This document shows positions 23,067 through 32,612 of a DNA stretch of 64,000 nucleotides, one piece after another. Where the stretch lies: positions 62,001 through 126,000 of IMG/VR virus record IMGVR_UViG_3300021963_000038, one strand, 5' to 3'. Position 1 is the stretch's first letter, and each line of letters opens with the position of its first letter. The stretch comes from a virus. Made by a program: the position numbers and the translations under genes. Below the pieces are notes generated by a model. The model saw only the letters and a program-made list of their open reading frames with translations, was not told the origin of the DNA and searched no databases.

Positions 23067-24137
23067 ATGGCAGAAGGAATATCAGGCGCAGGTGCGGAGA
23101 TAACAGCATTAGCTGAAAGTCTGCAAGCATATGCTTGTGCAACTAGACAATATCTAGGTAAAGACCTTGTTGACATATCTCAAGTTACATCCAAAACTAT
23201 TGGTGATGCCGAATGTGATAGGACATTAGACAAGTGTATGAAAACTTTGGATGAAAATTGGTTCACAAGTGTTGTCAAAACTGCAAATCAAATATTCGTA
23301 GATGTACCTGAAGCAAGAACTGGTAACAAGTATAAATTTTATCGTGGTGGTAAATTTGTAGATTCAATTTATAATGAATGGCGTAGGATGAAAAAAGATA
23401 GTGGTCTTACAGGTGATGATAAATGGAATCCTGCCGACATTTGGATGGTCAAAAAAGGTTTCACATTGAAAACAAAATGGCCAACATTAAGGGAATACAA
23501 TCGATATATGTACGATGAGTTTGCTAGAAAGAATTTGATAGGCATTTCATTAAAGAAATTGGATCCAAAAGGTTCTGCTCACTCTAAAATTTTTAATGCA
23601 GGTAAACCATTGACAGCAGAATTTACTGGTGTCAAACTTGGACCAAATATGTTGGACTCAAAAGACATTTACATAAAATTTAAGTCTGAAGGTAAAGATG
23701 GAGAAATTCAATTGAGAAACTTCTCTAGTAGACCAGTACCATCGTCATGGCAAGGAGAAATTAAAGGTAAGACAGCTGCTGGTGGTAAAATTGGTGGCGG
23801 TGTGATTTTTGAAGGTGCCATAGATACTGGAGTTAACAGAGCAAAGTTAACATTACCTAATCAAACACCAATTGATAAACCTACTGAAGCACAATTTAAA
23901 CAGTTTGCAACGATGTTTAAAGAATTGTCAAAGAGTAAAGAATCAATTCCTAATTTAATTATTCAAGCAAAAGCAGGACACAGGAAAGATAAGACTTGGT
24001 GGATGTCAAAGTATATTGGTATCGACCTTGTGTATACTATGATTAAAGAAAAGAAAATGGATCCTCTCTGTTCTTATATGTTTCAATATGCATCATCAGC
24101 CACAAAAAACAGTAGCATTTTCATAAAGTATAGTTAA
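23067..24137 (+). CDS. Putative late protein, function unknown
   Basis: A 356-residue protein starting MAEGISGAGAEITALAESLQ, with SD GATAGGAG. It has a helical N-terminal third, a WNPADIW segment, and a beta-rich C-terminal half with KIGGGVIFEGA. The ATAAATA motif upstream suggests late expression. I recall pairs of this type of protein with the next gene in aquatic T4-like phages. It may be virion-associated. Confidence 0.55.
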   Translation: MAEGISGAGAEITALAESLQAYACATRQYLGKDLVDISQVTSKTIGDAECDRTLDKCMKTLDENWFTSVVKTANQIFVDVPEARTGNKYKFYRGGKFVDSIYNEWRRMKKDSGLTGDDKWNPADIWMVKKGFTLKTKWPTLREYNRYMYDEFARKNLIGISLKKLDPKGSAHSKIFNAGKPLTAEFTGVKLGPNMLDSKDIYIKFKSEGKDGEIQLRNFSSRPVPSSWQGEIKGKTAAGGKIGGGVIFEGAIDTGVNRAKLTLPNQTPIDKPTEAQFKQFATMFKELSKSKESIPNLIIQAKAGHRKDKTWWMSKYIGIDLVYTMIKEKKMDPLCSYMFQYASSATKNSSIFIKYS

Positions 24138-24138
24138 T

Positions 24139-25368
24139 ATGAAATTCAAAGAATTTTTAACGGAAGCAACAGCAACAGGTAAGAACCTACACCTCGAACA
24201 TATTGAGGATGAGATTCTTAATCGTGGTGTGCAAGGTGGTCGTGATGCAATTAATTTCTTACAGTCGTTGAGAGATATGCTTGCTGGTCATGCAAAATCT
24301 AAAGTGAACATTACCACGAAATGGGATGGTGCGCCTGCCGTATTCTGTGGTATTAATCCTGAGAATGGTAAGTTCTTTGTTGGTACTAAAGGCGTCTTTA
24401 ATAAAAATGCCAAGTTAAACTATACCGATGAAGATATTGATAACAATCACCCATCTGAAGGTCTTAATGCGAAATTAAAAGTTGCTTTGCGATACTTGCC
24501 TAAGTTAGGCATCAAAGGTATTCTGCAAGGTGATATGATGTTCTCTAAAGGTGATTTAAAGAAACAAACAATCGATGGTGAAAACTATATTACATTTCAA
24601 CCAAATACAATTGTTTATGCCATACCATCCGATTCTAAACTTGCTGCGTCTATGCAAGCTGCACAAATGGGTATTGTGTTTCATACTTCATACACAGGCA
24701 GAACTATTGAAGATATGAAAGCATCTTTTAATATTGATATCGGTAAATTATCATCAACAAAAGATGTTTGGTTCCGTGATGCATCATTTGTTGATGCTTC
24801 AGGTTCAGCCACATTTACAGAAGATGAAACAAAAGAATTGACAGGCATTTTATCACAAGCAGGTAGAATATTTCAATCGATTTCTTCTCTGACAGTTAAT
24901 CGCATTGCATCTACTGAAACTATCAGAATTCAAATTGCAACATTCAACAACACCAAAGTTCGTGCTGGTGAAAGAATCAAAGATACTCAGAAACATACAA
25001 CAGAATTAATTAAAACGATTGAAGCAAAATTAAATCAACACGTTCTTGATGCCAAGAAAGAAGATACTAGGAAGAAAAGAGTTGCTGAAAAGAATGAAGT
25101 TATGCGATTCTACCGCAGTAATGCATCTGAGTTGCGTAAAGTATTTGACTTTATGAATCTGATTGTTGATGCAAAATTAAAAATCATTCGCAAATTAGAA
25201 ACTATTCGTGATGTTGGTACTTTCATTCGTACTGATGATGGGTTTAGAATTACTGCACCAGAAGGTTTTGTTGCAGTAGATAAATTAAAAGGTAACGCAG
25301 TTAAATTGGTTGATAGGTTAGAATTTGCCCACGCCAACTTTAATGCAGCTAAGAATTGGGACAAATAA
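24139..25368 (+). CDS. DUF6267-like protein with ligase-type KxDG motif and capsid-targeting-like N-terminus
   Basis: A 409-residue protein. The N-terminus MKFKEFLTEA matches the T4 capsid-targeting pattern (MKTYQEFIAEA of internal proteins). TTKWDGAPAVFCG near residue 57 contains KxDG, the nucleotidyl-acceptor motif I of polynucleotide ligases and capping enzymes. FFVGTKGVF and ILQGDMMF follow at plausible distances for motifs Ia and III. The C-terminal third is helical and charged. The reading as a packaged ligase-like enzyme is inference. It shares one base with the next gene. Confidence 0.6.
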   Translation: MKFKEFLTEATATGKNLHLEHIEDEILNRGVQGGRDAINFLQSLRDMLAGHAKSKVNITTKWDGAPAVFCGINPENGKFFVGTKGVFNKNAKLNYTDEDIDNNHPSEGLNAKLKVALRYLPKLGIKGILQGDMMFSKGDLKKQTIDGENYITFQPNTIVYAIPSDSKLAASMQAAQMGIVFHTSYTGRTIEDMKASFNIDIGKLSSTKDVWFRDASFVDASGSATFTEDETKELTGILSQAGRIFQSISSLTVNRIASTETIRIQIATFNNTKVRAGERIKDTQKHTTELIKTIEAKLNQHVLDAKKEDTRKKRVAEKNEVMRFYRSNASELRKVFDFMNLIVDAKLKIIRKLETIRDVGTFIRTDDGFRITAPEGFVAVDKLKGNAVKLVDRLEFAHANFNAAKNWDK

Positions 25369-25649
25369 TGGCAGAGAAAAAATTTGATTTAAGTTCCATT
25401 ATGGCCGAATACGGCGATAATGATTTTGGTTTTACGGCAATCGATGAAGAAGAATACAATTCGATTATTGCTGAAAAAGAAGATACTGTTGAAGAATACA
25501 AAGCAAGACTACATGAAGTTGAGAAATTGATTCTTCCATTTCTAACAAAACTGTTACAGACGGCAGACCAACCTATCATTAAGTGGCCTAATCGAAAGCC
25601 TGTATTAGAATCACAGATTCAAAAAATATTAAACCTAACTAGAGGATGA
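25368..25649 (+). CDS. Small hypothetical protein
   Basis: A 93-residue acidic, helical protein starting MAEKKFDLSSIMAEYGDNDF. ATG 25368 overlaps the preceding TAA, which decides the start. A conserved-looking WPNRKPVLESQIQKI segment lies near the C-terminus. I recall similar small late proteins in aquatic T4-like phages. Function is unknown. Confidence 0.6.
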   Translation: MAEKKFDLSSIMAEYGDNDFGFTAIDEEEYNSIIAEKEDTVEEYKARLHEVEKLILPFLTKLLQTADQPIIKWPNRKPVLESQIQKILNLTRG

Positions 25650-25650
25650 T

Positions 25651-25815
25651 ATGATTGTCCGTGCTGTAAGAAAGTTAAGAGAGAAAGTAGAAAAAGATAT
25701 TCTACCAAAAGCTGGTGCAGGTCAATGGGGTACAGATGAGTTGAAAAATACTTATCTAAAAGATACACCAGGTCAAAAGATTACCAGGTTTAAAGAGTAT
25801 AGGCGACATAAGTAA
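25651..25815 (+). CDS. Small basic hypothetical protein
   Basis: A 54-residue frame from ATG 25651 to TAA 25815, starting one base after the previous stop and preceded by AGAGGATG as SD. It begins MIVRAVRKLREKVEKDILPK and ends KEYRRHK. No family is recognised. Confidence 0.55.
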   Translation: MIVRAVRKLREKVEKDILPKAGAGQWGTDELKNTYLKDTPGQKITRFKEYRRHK

Positions 25816-25837
25816 TTATTTAACTGATTGGAATATT

Positions 25838-26686
25838 ATGAAAGATTTGATTATAGGTGCTTGCACCAACTATGATTGGGACAAATTAAAGTATTGGGTT
25901 AACTCAATAAACAGAAGTGGTTTTACTGGCGACAAGGTTATGGTTGCCTTTAATATAAGCTTTGAAACTGTTGACAGATTAACTAAAGCTGGTTTCCAAG
26001 TTATTGTTCCTGGTAAATCCGATGAGGTGAACAAACAATTCACCTATCAATCTAACTTACCAATCCATGTGGAACGATTCATCCACATTTACAACTATCT
26101 ACAAACACATGATGAATATCGGTATGTTATCACAACCGATGTGAAAGATGTTATCTTCCAACACAACCCATCTGAAGCATTAGACTTAGAACTAGGTGCA
26201 AGACAACTGTACCTATTTGCTTCCGAAAGTATGTACTACAAAGATGAACCATGGGGCAATCAAAATTTGATTGAAACATTTGGTCCTTTCTTCCACAATA
26301 TTTTCAAAGAGAATGAAATTTATAATGTGGGTGTTCTTGCTGGTCGTGGCCATGCTATTCAAGATTTGGCAGCAATGATTTTTGCCATGTCAGTCAATCG
26401 ACCAATACCAATTGTAGACCAATCAACATTTAACTTTATGATTTCACAAGAACCATATTTGTCAACAGCAAGATATTGTAAATCAGAAGATGGTTGGGCT
26501 TGTCAATTGGGTACAACTGTTGACCCAAGTAAGATAGAACAATTCAGACCTTTCTTATTAGAAGCATCACCAAAAATGATTGCAGGCAATGTTACAACAT
26601 CTAGAGGAAAAGACTTTACAATTGTGCATCAGTATGATAGAATACCAGAATGGCGCAAAATTATCGAGGAAAAATATAATGACTAA
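25838..26686 (+). CDS. GT-A type glycosyltransferase-like protein
   Basis: A 282-residue protein opening the sugar cluster. YVITTDVKDVIFQ near residues 97-109 holds a DxxD-type nucleotide-sugar motif, and YNVGVLAGRGHAIQDLA near 165-181 resembles the acceptor side of GT8/DUF-type transferases. DQSTFNFM and VHQYDR follow. It overlaps the dehydratase gene by eight bases. Donor and acceptor are unknown. Confidence 0.65.
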   Translation: MKDLIIGACTNYDWDKLKYWVNSINRSGFTGDKVMVAFNISFETVDRLTKAGFQVIVPGKSDEVNKQFTYQSNLPIHVERFIHIYNYLQTHDEYRYVITTDVKDVIFQHNPSEALDLELGARQLYLFASESMYYKDEPWGNQNLIETFGPFFHNIFKENEIYNVGVLAGRGHAIQDLAAMIFAMSVNRPIPIVDQSTFNFMISQEPYLSTARYCKSEDGWACQLGTTVDPSKIEQFRPFLLEASPKMIAGNVTTSRGKDFTIVHQYDRIPEWRKIIEEKYND

Positions 26687-27707
26687 ACGAGTATTAATCA
26701 CCGGCGGTGCAGGCTTTATTGCACATCATTTAATTGAAACTATTCTGGACACCACAGATTGGACAATTGTATCACTTGACCGACTAGACTTCTCTGGCAA
26801 TTTAAATCGCCTAGAAGATATTATGAAGAAATATTCACCCGAACAAAAGAAACGGGTTGAGATTGTCTTTCACGATTTGCGAGCAGAAGTTAATCCACAA
26901 ACCGCTGGTTTGATTGGTGATTGCCAACTTGTGTTACACCTTGCAGCTGGTTCTCATGTAGACCGTTCAATTGAATTTCCAATGGAATTTGTGCAAGATA
27001 ATGTTATCGGCACAGTCAACCTTTTACAATTTTCAAGAACACTAAAGAACTTGGAGAGGTTTGTATACTTCTCAACTGATGAAGTATTTGGACCTGCACC
27101 TGAAGGTGTTGACTATAAAGAGAGAGACCGATATAATGCTACGAATCCTTATTCTGCCAGCAAGGCAGCGGGTGAAGAAATGTGTGTTGCCTTTGAGAAC
27201 ACTTACAATATGCCAATTTACATTACACACACAATGAATGTGTTTGGTGAACGTCAGCATCCAGAGAAATTTATTCCTAAAGCCATTCGATATGCTCGTG
27301 ATGGTGAAACACTAACTATTCATTCAGACAGAAGTAAAACTAAAGCCGGTTCTCGGCACTATGTTCATGCAAAAGATGTTGCTGATGGTTTGATGTTTAT
27401 TCTCAATTTACCTGAAGATTATGCCAAAGTTCCTGATTTTGGTGGTGCAAAGATTCCTAAATTTAACATTGTTGGACCTGATGAAGTAGATAATTTAGAG
27501 TTGGCTAAACTTATCGCAGAAGCACAAAACAAAGAACTCAAATATGAAATGGTTGATTTCCATTCATCACGACCTGGCCATGATTTGCGTTATGCATTAT
27601 CTGGTGATTACATGGCAGCTTTAGGATGGAAACCAAAGATTTCTTTGCGTGAACGCATTAGAGATATGGTTATCTGGTCATTAGAAAATGATAAGTGGCT
27701 TAAATGA
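26679..27707 (+). CDS. NDP-sugar 4,6-dehydratase-like extended SDR
   Basis: A 342-residue protein from ATG 26679, with SD GAGGA. The NAD-binding start is VLITGGAGFIAHHLI. STDEVFG near residue 132 and YSASKAAGE near 157 match RmlB-type dehydratases, in which T-D-E and YxxxK carry out oxidation at C4 and loss of C6 hydroxyl. RHYVHAKDVADGL binds the nucleotide-sugar. An epimerase is possible, but TDE favours the dehydratase. It likely makes the 4-keto sugar used by the E1-like enzyme at 32.6 kb. Confidence 0.82.
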   Translation: MTKRVLITGGAGFIAHHLIETILDTTDWTIVSLDRLDFSGNLNRLEDIMKKYSPEQKKRVEIVFHDLRAEVNPQTAGLIGDCQLVLHLAAGSHVDRSIEFPMEFVQDNVIGTVNLLQFSRTLKNLERFVYFSTDEVFGPAPEGVDYKERDRYNATNPYSASKAAGEEMCVAFENTYNMPIYITHTMNVFGERQHPEKFIPKAIRYARDGETLTIHSDRSKTKAGSRHYVHAKDVADGLMFILNLPEDYAKVPDFGGAKIPKFNIVGPDEVDNLELAKLIAEAQNKELKYEMVDFHSSRPGHDLRYALSGDYMAALGWKPKISLRERIRDMVIWSLENDKWLK

Positions 27708-28408
27708 AAATAGCATTATGTCTATCAGGACAACCTCGTAGTGTAAAACAAGGCTATGAGTTTGTTAAACGCAACATACTAGACGGTAACGATGTTACCG
27801 TTTTTTGCCATGTTTGGGAAAATCCAGAGGTCATAGATATTGAACTTTATAAACCTGAAGCGTATATGATGGAGAAATCTTTAACTGATGACTTATCAAA
27901 ATACACAAGATTTCCACCACCACAACCAAATTGGAAAGTAAAAGATCCAGTCCGTTCAACATATAATCAATTGTATGCTATCTTAAAGTGCAACGAATTA
28001 AAACTTGTATATGAAGATGAAAACAGTATGAAGTTTGATTGGGTCATTCGTAGTCGTTTTGATTTTGCAATCAATGCTAAAATTCCATTTGAAGAATTAG
28101 ATAACAGTAAACTTCACATACCTAATTGCCGTATGGTACCAAGTCGTGATTTTGGCAATGACCAATTTGCATTTTCTTCATCTGAAAACATGGACAAATA
28201 TTCTGATACATTTAATCGTATCGATGAATTTTATGATTCAGGCACACAAATGATGTGTGAAGATTTGATGAGTGCAAATTGGAAACAGAAAGGTTTGATT
28301 GGTGAAAATCTTGTTTACTGTGATATCAATCACCCGTTTCCTCCAGGTCCATACAATGGAACTTGGCACAGTTTAATTCGTGAGGACTTTGAACAATGGC
28401 TTCGTTAG
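27704..28408 (+). CDS. Glycosyltransferase-like protein
   Basis: A 234-residue protein starting MKIALCLSGQPRSVKQGYEF. WVIRSRFDFAI near residues 111-121 provides an RxRxD motif typical of this phage/bacterial glycan-cluster family. The DQFAFSS segment is also typical. It overlaps its neighbours by 4 and 13 bases. Assignment to glycan transfer is from motif and context; the exact reaction is unknown. Confidence 0.55.
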   Translation: MKIALCLSGQPRSVKQGYEFVKRNILDGNDVTVFCHVWENPEVIDIELYKPEAYMMEKSLTDDLSKYTRFPPPQPNWKVKDPVRSTYNQLYAILKCNELKLVYEDENSMKFDWVIRSRFDFAINAKIPFEELDNSKLHIPNCRMVPSRDFGNDQFAFSSSENMDKYSDTFNRIDEFYDSGTQMMCEDLMSANWKQKGLIGENLVYCDINHPFPPGPYNGTWHSLIREDFEQWLR

Positions 28409-29121
28409 TAATTTGCATGGCTGGTTTGAATACCAGATTCCATGATGTTGGTTTTGATATACCAAAGTATTTGTTACCATGGAAAAATGAAACAATCATC
28501 CATGAGATTCTCAAACAACTAGGTAAATTTGATGAAATCCTATTGTTAGCTAATAAGCGTGATGTGTATTTCATGCCTAACTTGGTGAAAACTATTGAAC
28601 CACTTGGTCTCACTAAAGATAATATTCATTATATTGGTGACACAAGTGGTCAAGCACATACTGCTTATATTGGTGCCTCACTATTAAAGAACAGAAATAC
28701 CCTTCCCCATCCTTTCTTTGTTCATAATGCCGACACACTATTGATTGGCAGAGATTTCAAAGAAATTGAATCAACAATGTCTGATGGTTATGTTGATGTG
28801 TTTGTTGCCAACAATCCAAAATATTCTTATGTCAGGTCAAAAGATGGTCTTGTGACCGAGATTGTTGAGAAGGCTTTTATTTCTCCATTTGCAAGTTCTG
28901 GTCTTTATGGTTTTAATAATCCCAATCTATATCAAAAAATGTATGAATCTCTATCACAGGGATATATGGGAAAAGAAATGTATATTGCAAATGTGTTAGA
29001 CTATATGATAAAGAATAATATGTCGATTGGTCTAAATGAATTGAATAATGAATATGAAACAATCGTTCTTGGTAGTCCACAAGAATACGGCCTTGAATTG
29101 GCAAGAATGAGTTTAAAATGA
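28396..29121 (+). CDS. Sugar-phosphate nucleotidyltransferase
   Basis: A 241-residue protein. The N-terminus ICMAGLNTRFHDVGFDIPKYLLP is a variant of the GxGTRxxPxTxxxPKxLxP nucleotide-binding signature of RmlA/GalU-type enzymes. FFVHNADTLL near residue 110 is the metal-binding D. It should activate a sugar- or cyclitol-1-phosphate with an NTP for the cluster. Which NTP cannot be read from sequence. Confidence 0.78.
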   Translation: MASLVICMAGLNTRFHDVGFDIPKYLLPWKNETIIHEILKQLGKFDEILLLANKRDVYFMPNLVKTIEPLGLTKDNIHYIGDTSGQAHTAYIGASLLKNRNTLPHPFFVHNADTLLIGRDFKEIESTMSDGYVDVFVANNPKYSYVRSKDGLVTEIVEKAFISPFASSGLYGFNNPNLYQKMYESLSQGYMGKEMYIANVLDYMIKNNMSIGLNELNNEYETIVLGSPQEYGLELARMSLK

Positions 29122-30086
29122 AAATAAAAGACTTGAAAGGTGGTTCTTTAAGTACCACAGAGTTACACGAAATTGATGGTGTTCATTATGTCAAAAAGAA
29201 AATCAATCTTGTCAAAGAAAGAGAATATGGATTTGTTCGTTGGTATTCTCAATTAAAGAAGATACAAAGATACTCTGTTGATTTTCCAAGTTTGTTTCCA
29301 AAAATTATTGATGTTTCATATGAAACAGACTATGCAGTTATGACTTTACAACACATGGAAGGTTTTAGAGATATCAAAACTATTCTATCCGAAGATAAAT
29401 TAACTGAGCAACAGATTATAAAAATAGTAGATGCTATTTGGAAATCATTTGCTTTACTACATTCTAAAACTTATCCACCAGTTATTGGTGCGCCTAAGTT
29501 ATATTATAAAGAAGAAGTGAGGCAGAAACTAAATGATGCTTTGATAAATGATGAATTTCTACAATTTTTCGGTCATGCTACAGGTGGCGTATTTGAATAC
29601 AATGGTGAAATGACTCATGGTATATTTTCTTATCTTTATGAATTAGAAAATATATTCTTTGATTTGAAACTTTCTTCTGAAGAAAACATACATGGTAATC
29701 CAACATTGGAAAATATGTTGTATTCATTTGAGGAAGATAGAGTTGTTTTTATTGACCTCTATGAAGAAAGTATGATGGACACAAAGTTTCTAGATTATGC
29801 ACAGGTGTTACAGTGTTCACGCAGTCATTATGGTTATATAAATGACCGTGATGTTGTTGTTATGGGTTCAAGTGTATCTCATAATTTAGAAATACCAAAA
29901 AACTTTGAGAAATTCAATTTCTATTTTGAATTGAAGATTCCAAACAATTGGATTAAGTTGGTAAATATATTAGAAGCCACACAATTCATTCGTATGTTGC
30001 CATTCAAATGTCGTGCTGGTGAGATTAAAAAGGCAAAGTTCTTCTATGTTCATGCCTGTAACTTATTAGGTAAGGTTTTAAATTAA
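29118..30086 (+). CDS. APH-like small-molecule kinase
   Basis: A 322-residue protein with the aminoglycoside-phosphotransferase fold pattern: VHYVKKKINL (Lys), then VMTLQHMEGFRD hinge, HGNPTLENMLY (catalytic loop, HGxxxxxN, with Asn-Pro in place of the usual Asp) and VVFIDLYEE (metal-binding ID). The catalytic loop lacks the standard D of HGD, so activity needs testing. It likely phosphorylates a sugar or cyclitol for the adjacent nucleotidyltransferase. Confidence 0.68.
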   Translation: MKIKDLKGGSLSTTELHEIDGVHYVKKKINLVKEREYGFVRWYSQLKKIQRYSVDFPSLFPKIIDVSYETDYAVMTLQHMEGFRDIKTILSEDKLTEQQIIKIVDAIWKSFALLHSKTYPPVIGAPKLYYKEEVRQKLNDALINDEFLQFFGHATGGVFEYNGEMTHGIFSYLYELENIFFDLKLSSEENIHGNPTLENMLYSFEEDRVVFIDLYEESMMDTKFLDYAQVLQCSRSHYGYINDRDVVVMGSSVSHNLEIPKNFEKFNFYFELKIPNNWIKLVNILEATQFIRMLPFKCRAGEIKKAKFFYVHACNLLGKVLN

Positions 30087-31219
30087 TGGAAAATGTATTA
30101 GTTAATTTTGACAATTTCAAAAGAACTTGGTCTGTTAAGGCAGAGTTACCTGTTTCTTTTACTGTCAAATATTCAAGTGATATTTTCAATTCATCTAACT
30201 TGGATTTGTTGTCATATAATGATTCTTATCGTAGGTTGGTTGTTATCGATAAAACAGTTTATGAAATTTACAAAGATGATTTGCATAGTTTTTTTGATAA
30301 ACATAAAGTTGAGTTGAAATTATTTGTAATTGATGCAACAGAAGAAAACAAGGATTGGAAACATACAGATGAAGTTTTAAGATTCTTTGAAGATGTTGGT
30401 GTTCTTCGTAGAGAACCAATCATTGCTATTGGTGGTGGAGTTTTACTAGACCTTGTTGGTTTCTGTTGCAGTATCTATCGCCGTGGTATTCCTTACATTA
30501 AGATACCAACAACATTATTGGCAATCGTAGATGCTTCAGTTGGTGTTAAAGTTGCCGCAAATCATTTTGATAGGCGTAATCGTATTGGTGCATACTATCC
30601 ACCAATCGCAACCTTTCTCGACAAGAAGTTTATCAAGACACAAAACGAAAGAGATATCGTTAATGGTATTGCTGAGATATTCAAACTTGCTGTTATCAAG
30701 AGTGAAGAATTGTTTGTCTTACTTGAAGAAAACTATGAACAATTAATTAATGAGAAGTTTCAATTTGGTGCGGTACCTGTTCGTGTAATCAACCTTGCAA
30801 TCACAGGTATGATTGATGAATTGGCACCAAATCTATGGGAAAAGAAATTAGACCGATGTGTTGACTTTGGTCATTCATTTGGTCCTTTGATAGAGATGAA
30901 TAACTTACCAAACCTATATCACGGTGAGGCTGTTGTGTTAGATTGTTTGTTCAGTTCTTGTATTGCAGAAGTTCGTGGGTATATCACAAGAGAACAGTTA
31001 TCGAGAATCTTTATTTGTGCTAAAAAATTAAAACTACCAACATGGCACCAAGATTTTTCTAAGGTTCGTTTACTTGAGTCTGCCTTAGAAGATACAAAGA
31101 AACACAGAAATGGTAATCAATATCTTCCTGTGCCAATTGGTATTGGACAATATACAATGTTGAATAATGTTACTGTCGATGAATTGAGAGTGGCAGCTGA
31201 TTTATTTGAGGAAATATGA
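30086..31219 (+). CDS. Sugar phosphate cyclase (2-epi-5-epi-valiolone synthase-like)
   Basis: A 377-residue member of the 3-dehydroquinate synthase superfamily. AIGGGVLLDLVGFCCSIYRR (NAD site), IPTTLLAIVDASVGVKVAAN, RNRIGAYYPP, CVDFGHSFGPLIEM and YHGEAVVLD give the zinc and phosphate ligands. The forms YRRGIPY, NRIGAYYPP and DFGHSFGP are closer to EEVS-type cyclases of C7-cyclitol pathways than to AroB, where NMIGAFYQP and LGHTFGHAIE are usual. EEVS converts sedoheptulose 7-phosphate to valiolone. This is inference from motifs; AroB-like activity is not excluded. Confidence 0.75.
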   Translation: MENVLVNFDNFKRTWSVKAELPVSFTVKYSSDIFNSSNLDLLSYNDSYRRLVVIDKTVYEIYKDDLHSFFDKHKVELKLFVIDATEENKDWKHTDEVLRFFEDVGVLRREPIIAIGGGVLLDLVGFCCSIYRRGIPYIKIPTTLLAIVDASVGVKVAANHFDRRNRIGAYYPPIATFLDKKFIKTQNERDIVNGIAEIFKLAVIKSEELFVLLEENYEQLINEKFQFGAVPVRVINLAITGMIDELAPNLWEKKLDRCVDFGHSFGPLIEMNNLPNLYHGEAVVLDCLFSSCIAEVRGYITREQLSRIFICAKKLKLPTWHQDFSKVRLLESALEDTKKHRNGNQYLPVPIGIGQYTMLNNVTVDELRVAADLFEEI

Positions 31220-31893
31220 AAACAATTTTAATTACTGGCACAACAAGTGGTCTTGGTGCTACGATTGCTCACCACTATCTCGAACAAGGTTGGAATGTAA
31301 TTGGTTTAGCTCGTAGTGATTCTATATTTTCATATTCTAACTATAAACATTATAAGACAGACATTAGTAAAATCTATACAAGTTTAAGTGATACCTTTGA
31401 CCAAATCGGAGATACTAAGATTGATATCTTGGTTAACAATGCCGCTATTTTTAAAATGAAATCTTTTTCAGAAACAAGAATTGATGATATGTGCGATATG
31501 ATTGATATCAATCTTAAAGGTCCAATGTATGTAACTAAGTTTGCATTAAAAAATATGGAAAAAGGCAGTCGTATATTTTTCATCAATTCAGTTGCTGGTT
31601 TAGAACAATTAGAAAACCAATCTGTATATTGTGCCACAAAACATGGTCTTACAGGATTTGCAGGAGTTCTTGGTAAAGAATTGCAATCAAAAGGAATCAA
31701 AGTTACCAGCATACATCCAGGTGGTATTGATACACCACTATGGAACAAAGATGTACCTTACCCATGTGGTGATGTAAGTAAGGCAATCTCACCAATAGAG
31801 GTTGTAAAATTAATTGATTTCGTGTATAATAGTAAATTCAATATTGATTATAAAACAATTAAAATGTTCCCTGATACAGAATGGCATCAATGA
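31216..31893 (+). CDS. Short-chain dehydrogenase/reductase
   Basis: A 225-residue classical SDR: ILITGTTSGLGATIAHHY (TGxxxGxG), ILVNNAAIF (NNAA), INSVAGL with catalytic Ser, and YCATKHGLTGF (YxxxK). HPGGIDTPLW closes the fold. It probably oxidises or reduces the cyclase or sugar product. It starts in an ATGA overlap with the cyclase stop. Confidence 0.88.
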   Translation: MKTILITGTTSGLGATIAHHYLEQGWNVIGLARSDSIFSYSNYKHYKTDISKIYTSLSDTFDQIGDTKIDILVNNAAIFKMKSFSETRIDDMCDMIDINLKGPMYVTKFALKNMEKGSRIFFINSVAGLEQLENQSVYCATKHGLTGFAGVLGKELQSKGIKVTSIHPGGIDTPLWNKDVPYPCGDVSKAISPIEVVKLIDFVYNSKFNIDYKTIKMFPDTEWHQ

Positions 31894-32612
31894 GTATTAT
31901 ACCTGACAACCACCTTTTCATAGTTACTTCTGCCCTTAATACGGGCATTGGTGTTATTGATTTTGAAACTCGTGTCAATCAAACACTTGAAACCTTGAAA
32001 GTTCTCCGTGAAAGAGTGCCTCAAGCAATTATTACTTTGACTGATGCATCATCAAGACCAGTAGATAAATCTATCATGGATGAAATGTCGAAGTACAGTA
32101 ACATAAATTTAATATTTCATAATGATAGTGACCTGTGTACACTTGCAAATGCTGGATTAAAATCACAAGCAGAAATTATACTGTTACATAAAACATTATC
32201 AATGTTCAAAATGAATGCTGATTTGTTAAAAGTCATGTCAAGTGTAAAGAGAGTTTACAAATTATCAGGTAGAACTAATTTGATTGATGGTTTTGACATT
32301 GAAAGATATAATGATAAAAACTTGTATGGTAAATATGTTTTTAAGAAACGTATGCCATCATGGATGCCTATCGATAAACAAGTTGGCACGGGTGCAGACC
32401 ACTTATTGATTACAAGAATGTATTCTATCTGTATTTCTTTATTAGATAACTACTACAATACATTACCTTTGATTTATCAATCTGTGAATGAAAACAATAT
32501 TGATACGGAACATGGACATTACAAGCACATAGATAAACAATACTTGGTTGAATTTGATAATTTGTATTGCCAAGGAACTATGGCATCAACAGGACTTACG
32601 GAAACATATTGA
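31881..32612 (+). CDS. Unknown protein of the sugar cluster
   Basis: A 243-residue protein. ATG 31890 overlaps the SDR stop and may be the true start. The pattern FIVTSALNTGIG at the start and VKRVYKLSGRTNL near residue 125 resembles glycan-cluster proteins of unknown fold, with LLITRMYSI and HGHYKHID later. A transferase is likely from context, not proven. Confidence 0.55.
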   Translation: MASMSIIPDNHLFIVTSALNTGIGVIDFETRVNQTLETLKVLRERVPQAIITLTDASSRPVDKSIMDEMSKYSNINLIFHNDSDLCTLANAGLKSQAEIILLHKTLSMFKMNADLLKVMSSVKRVYKLSGRTNLIDGFDIERYNDKNLYGKYVFKKRMPSWMPIDKQVGTGADHLLITRMYSICISLLDNYYNTLPLIYQSVNENNIDTEHGHYKHIDKQYLVEFDNLYCQGTMASTGLTETY

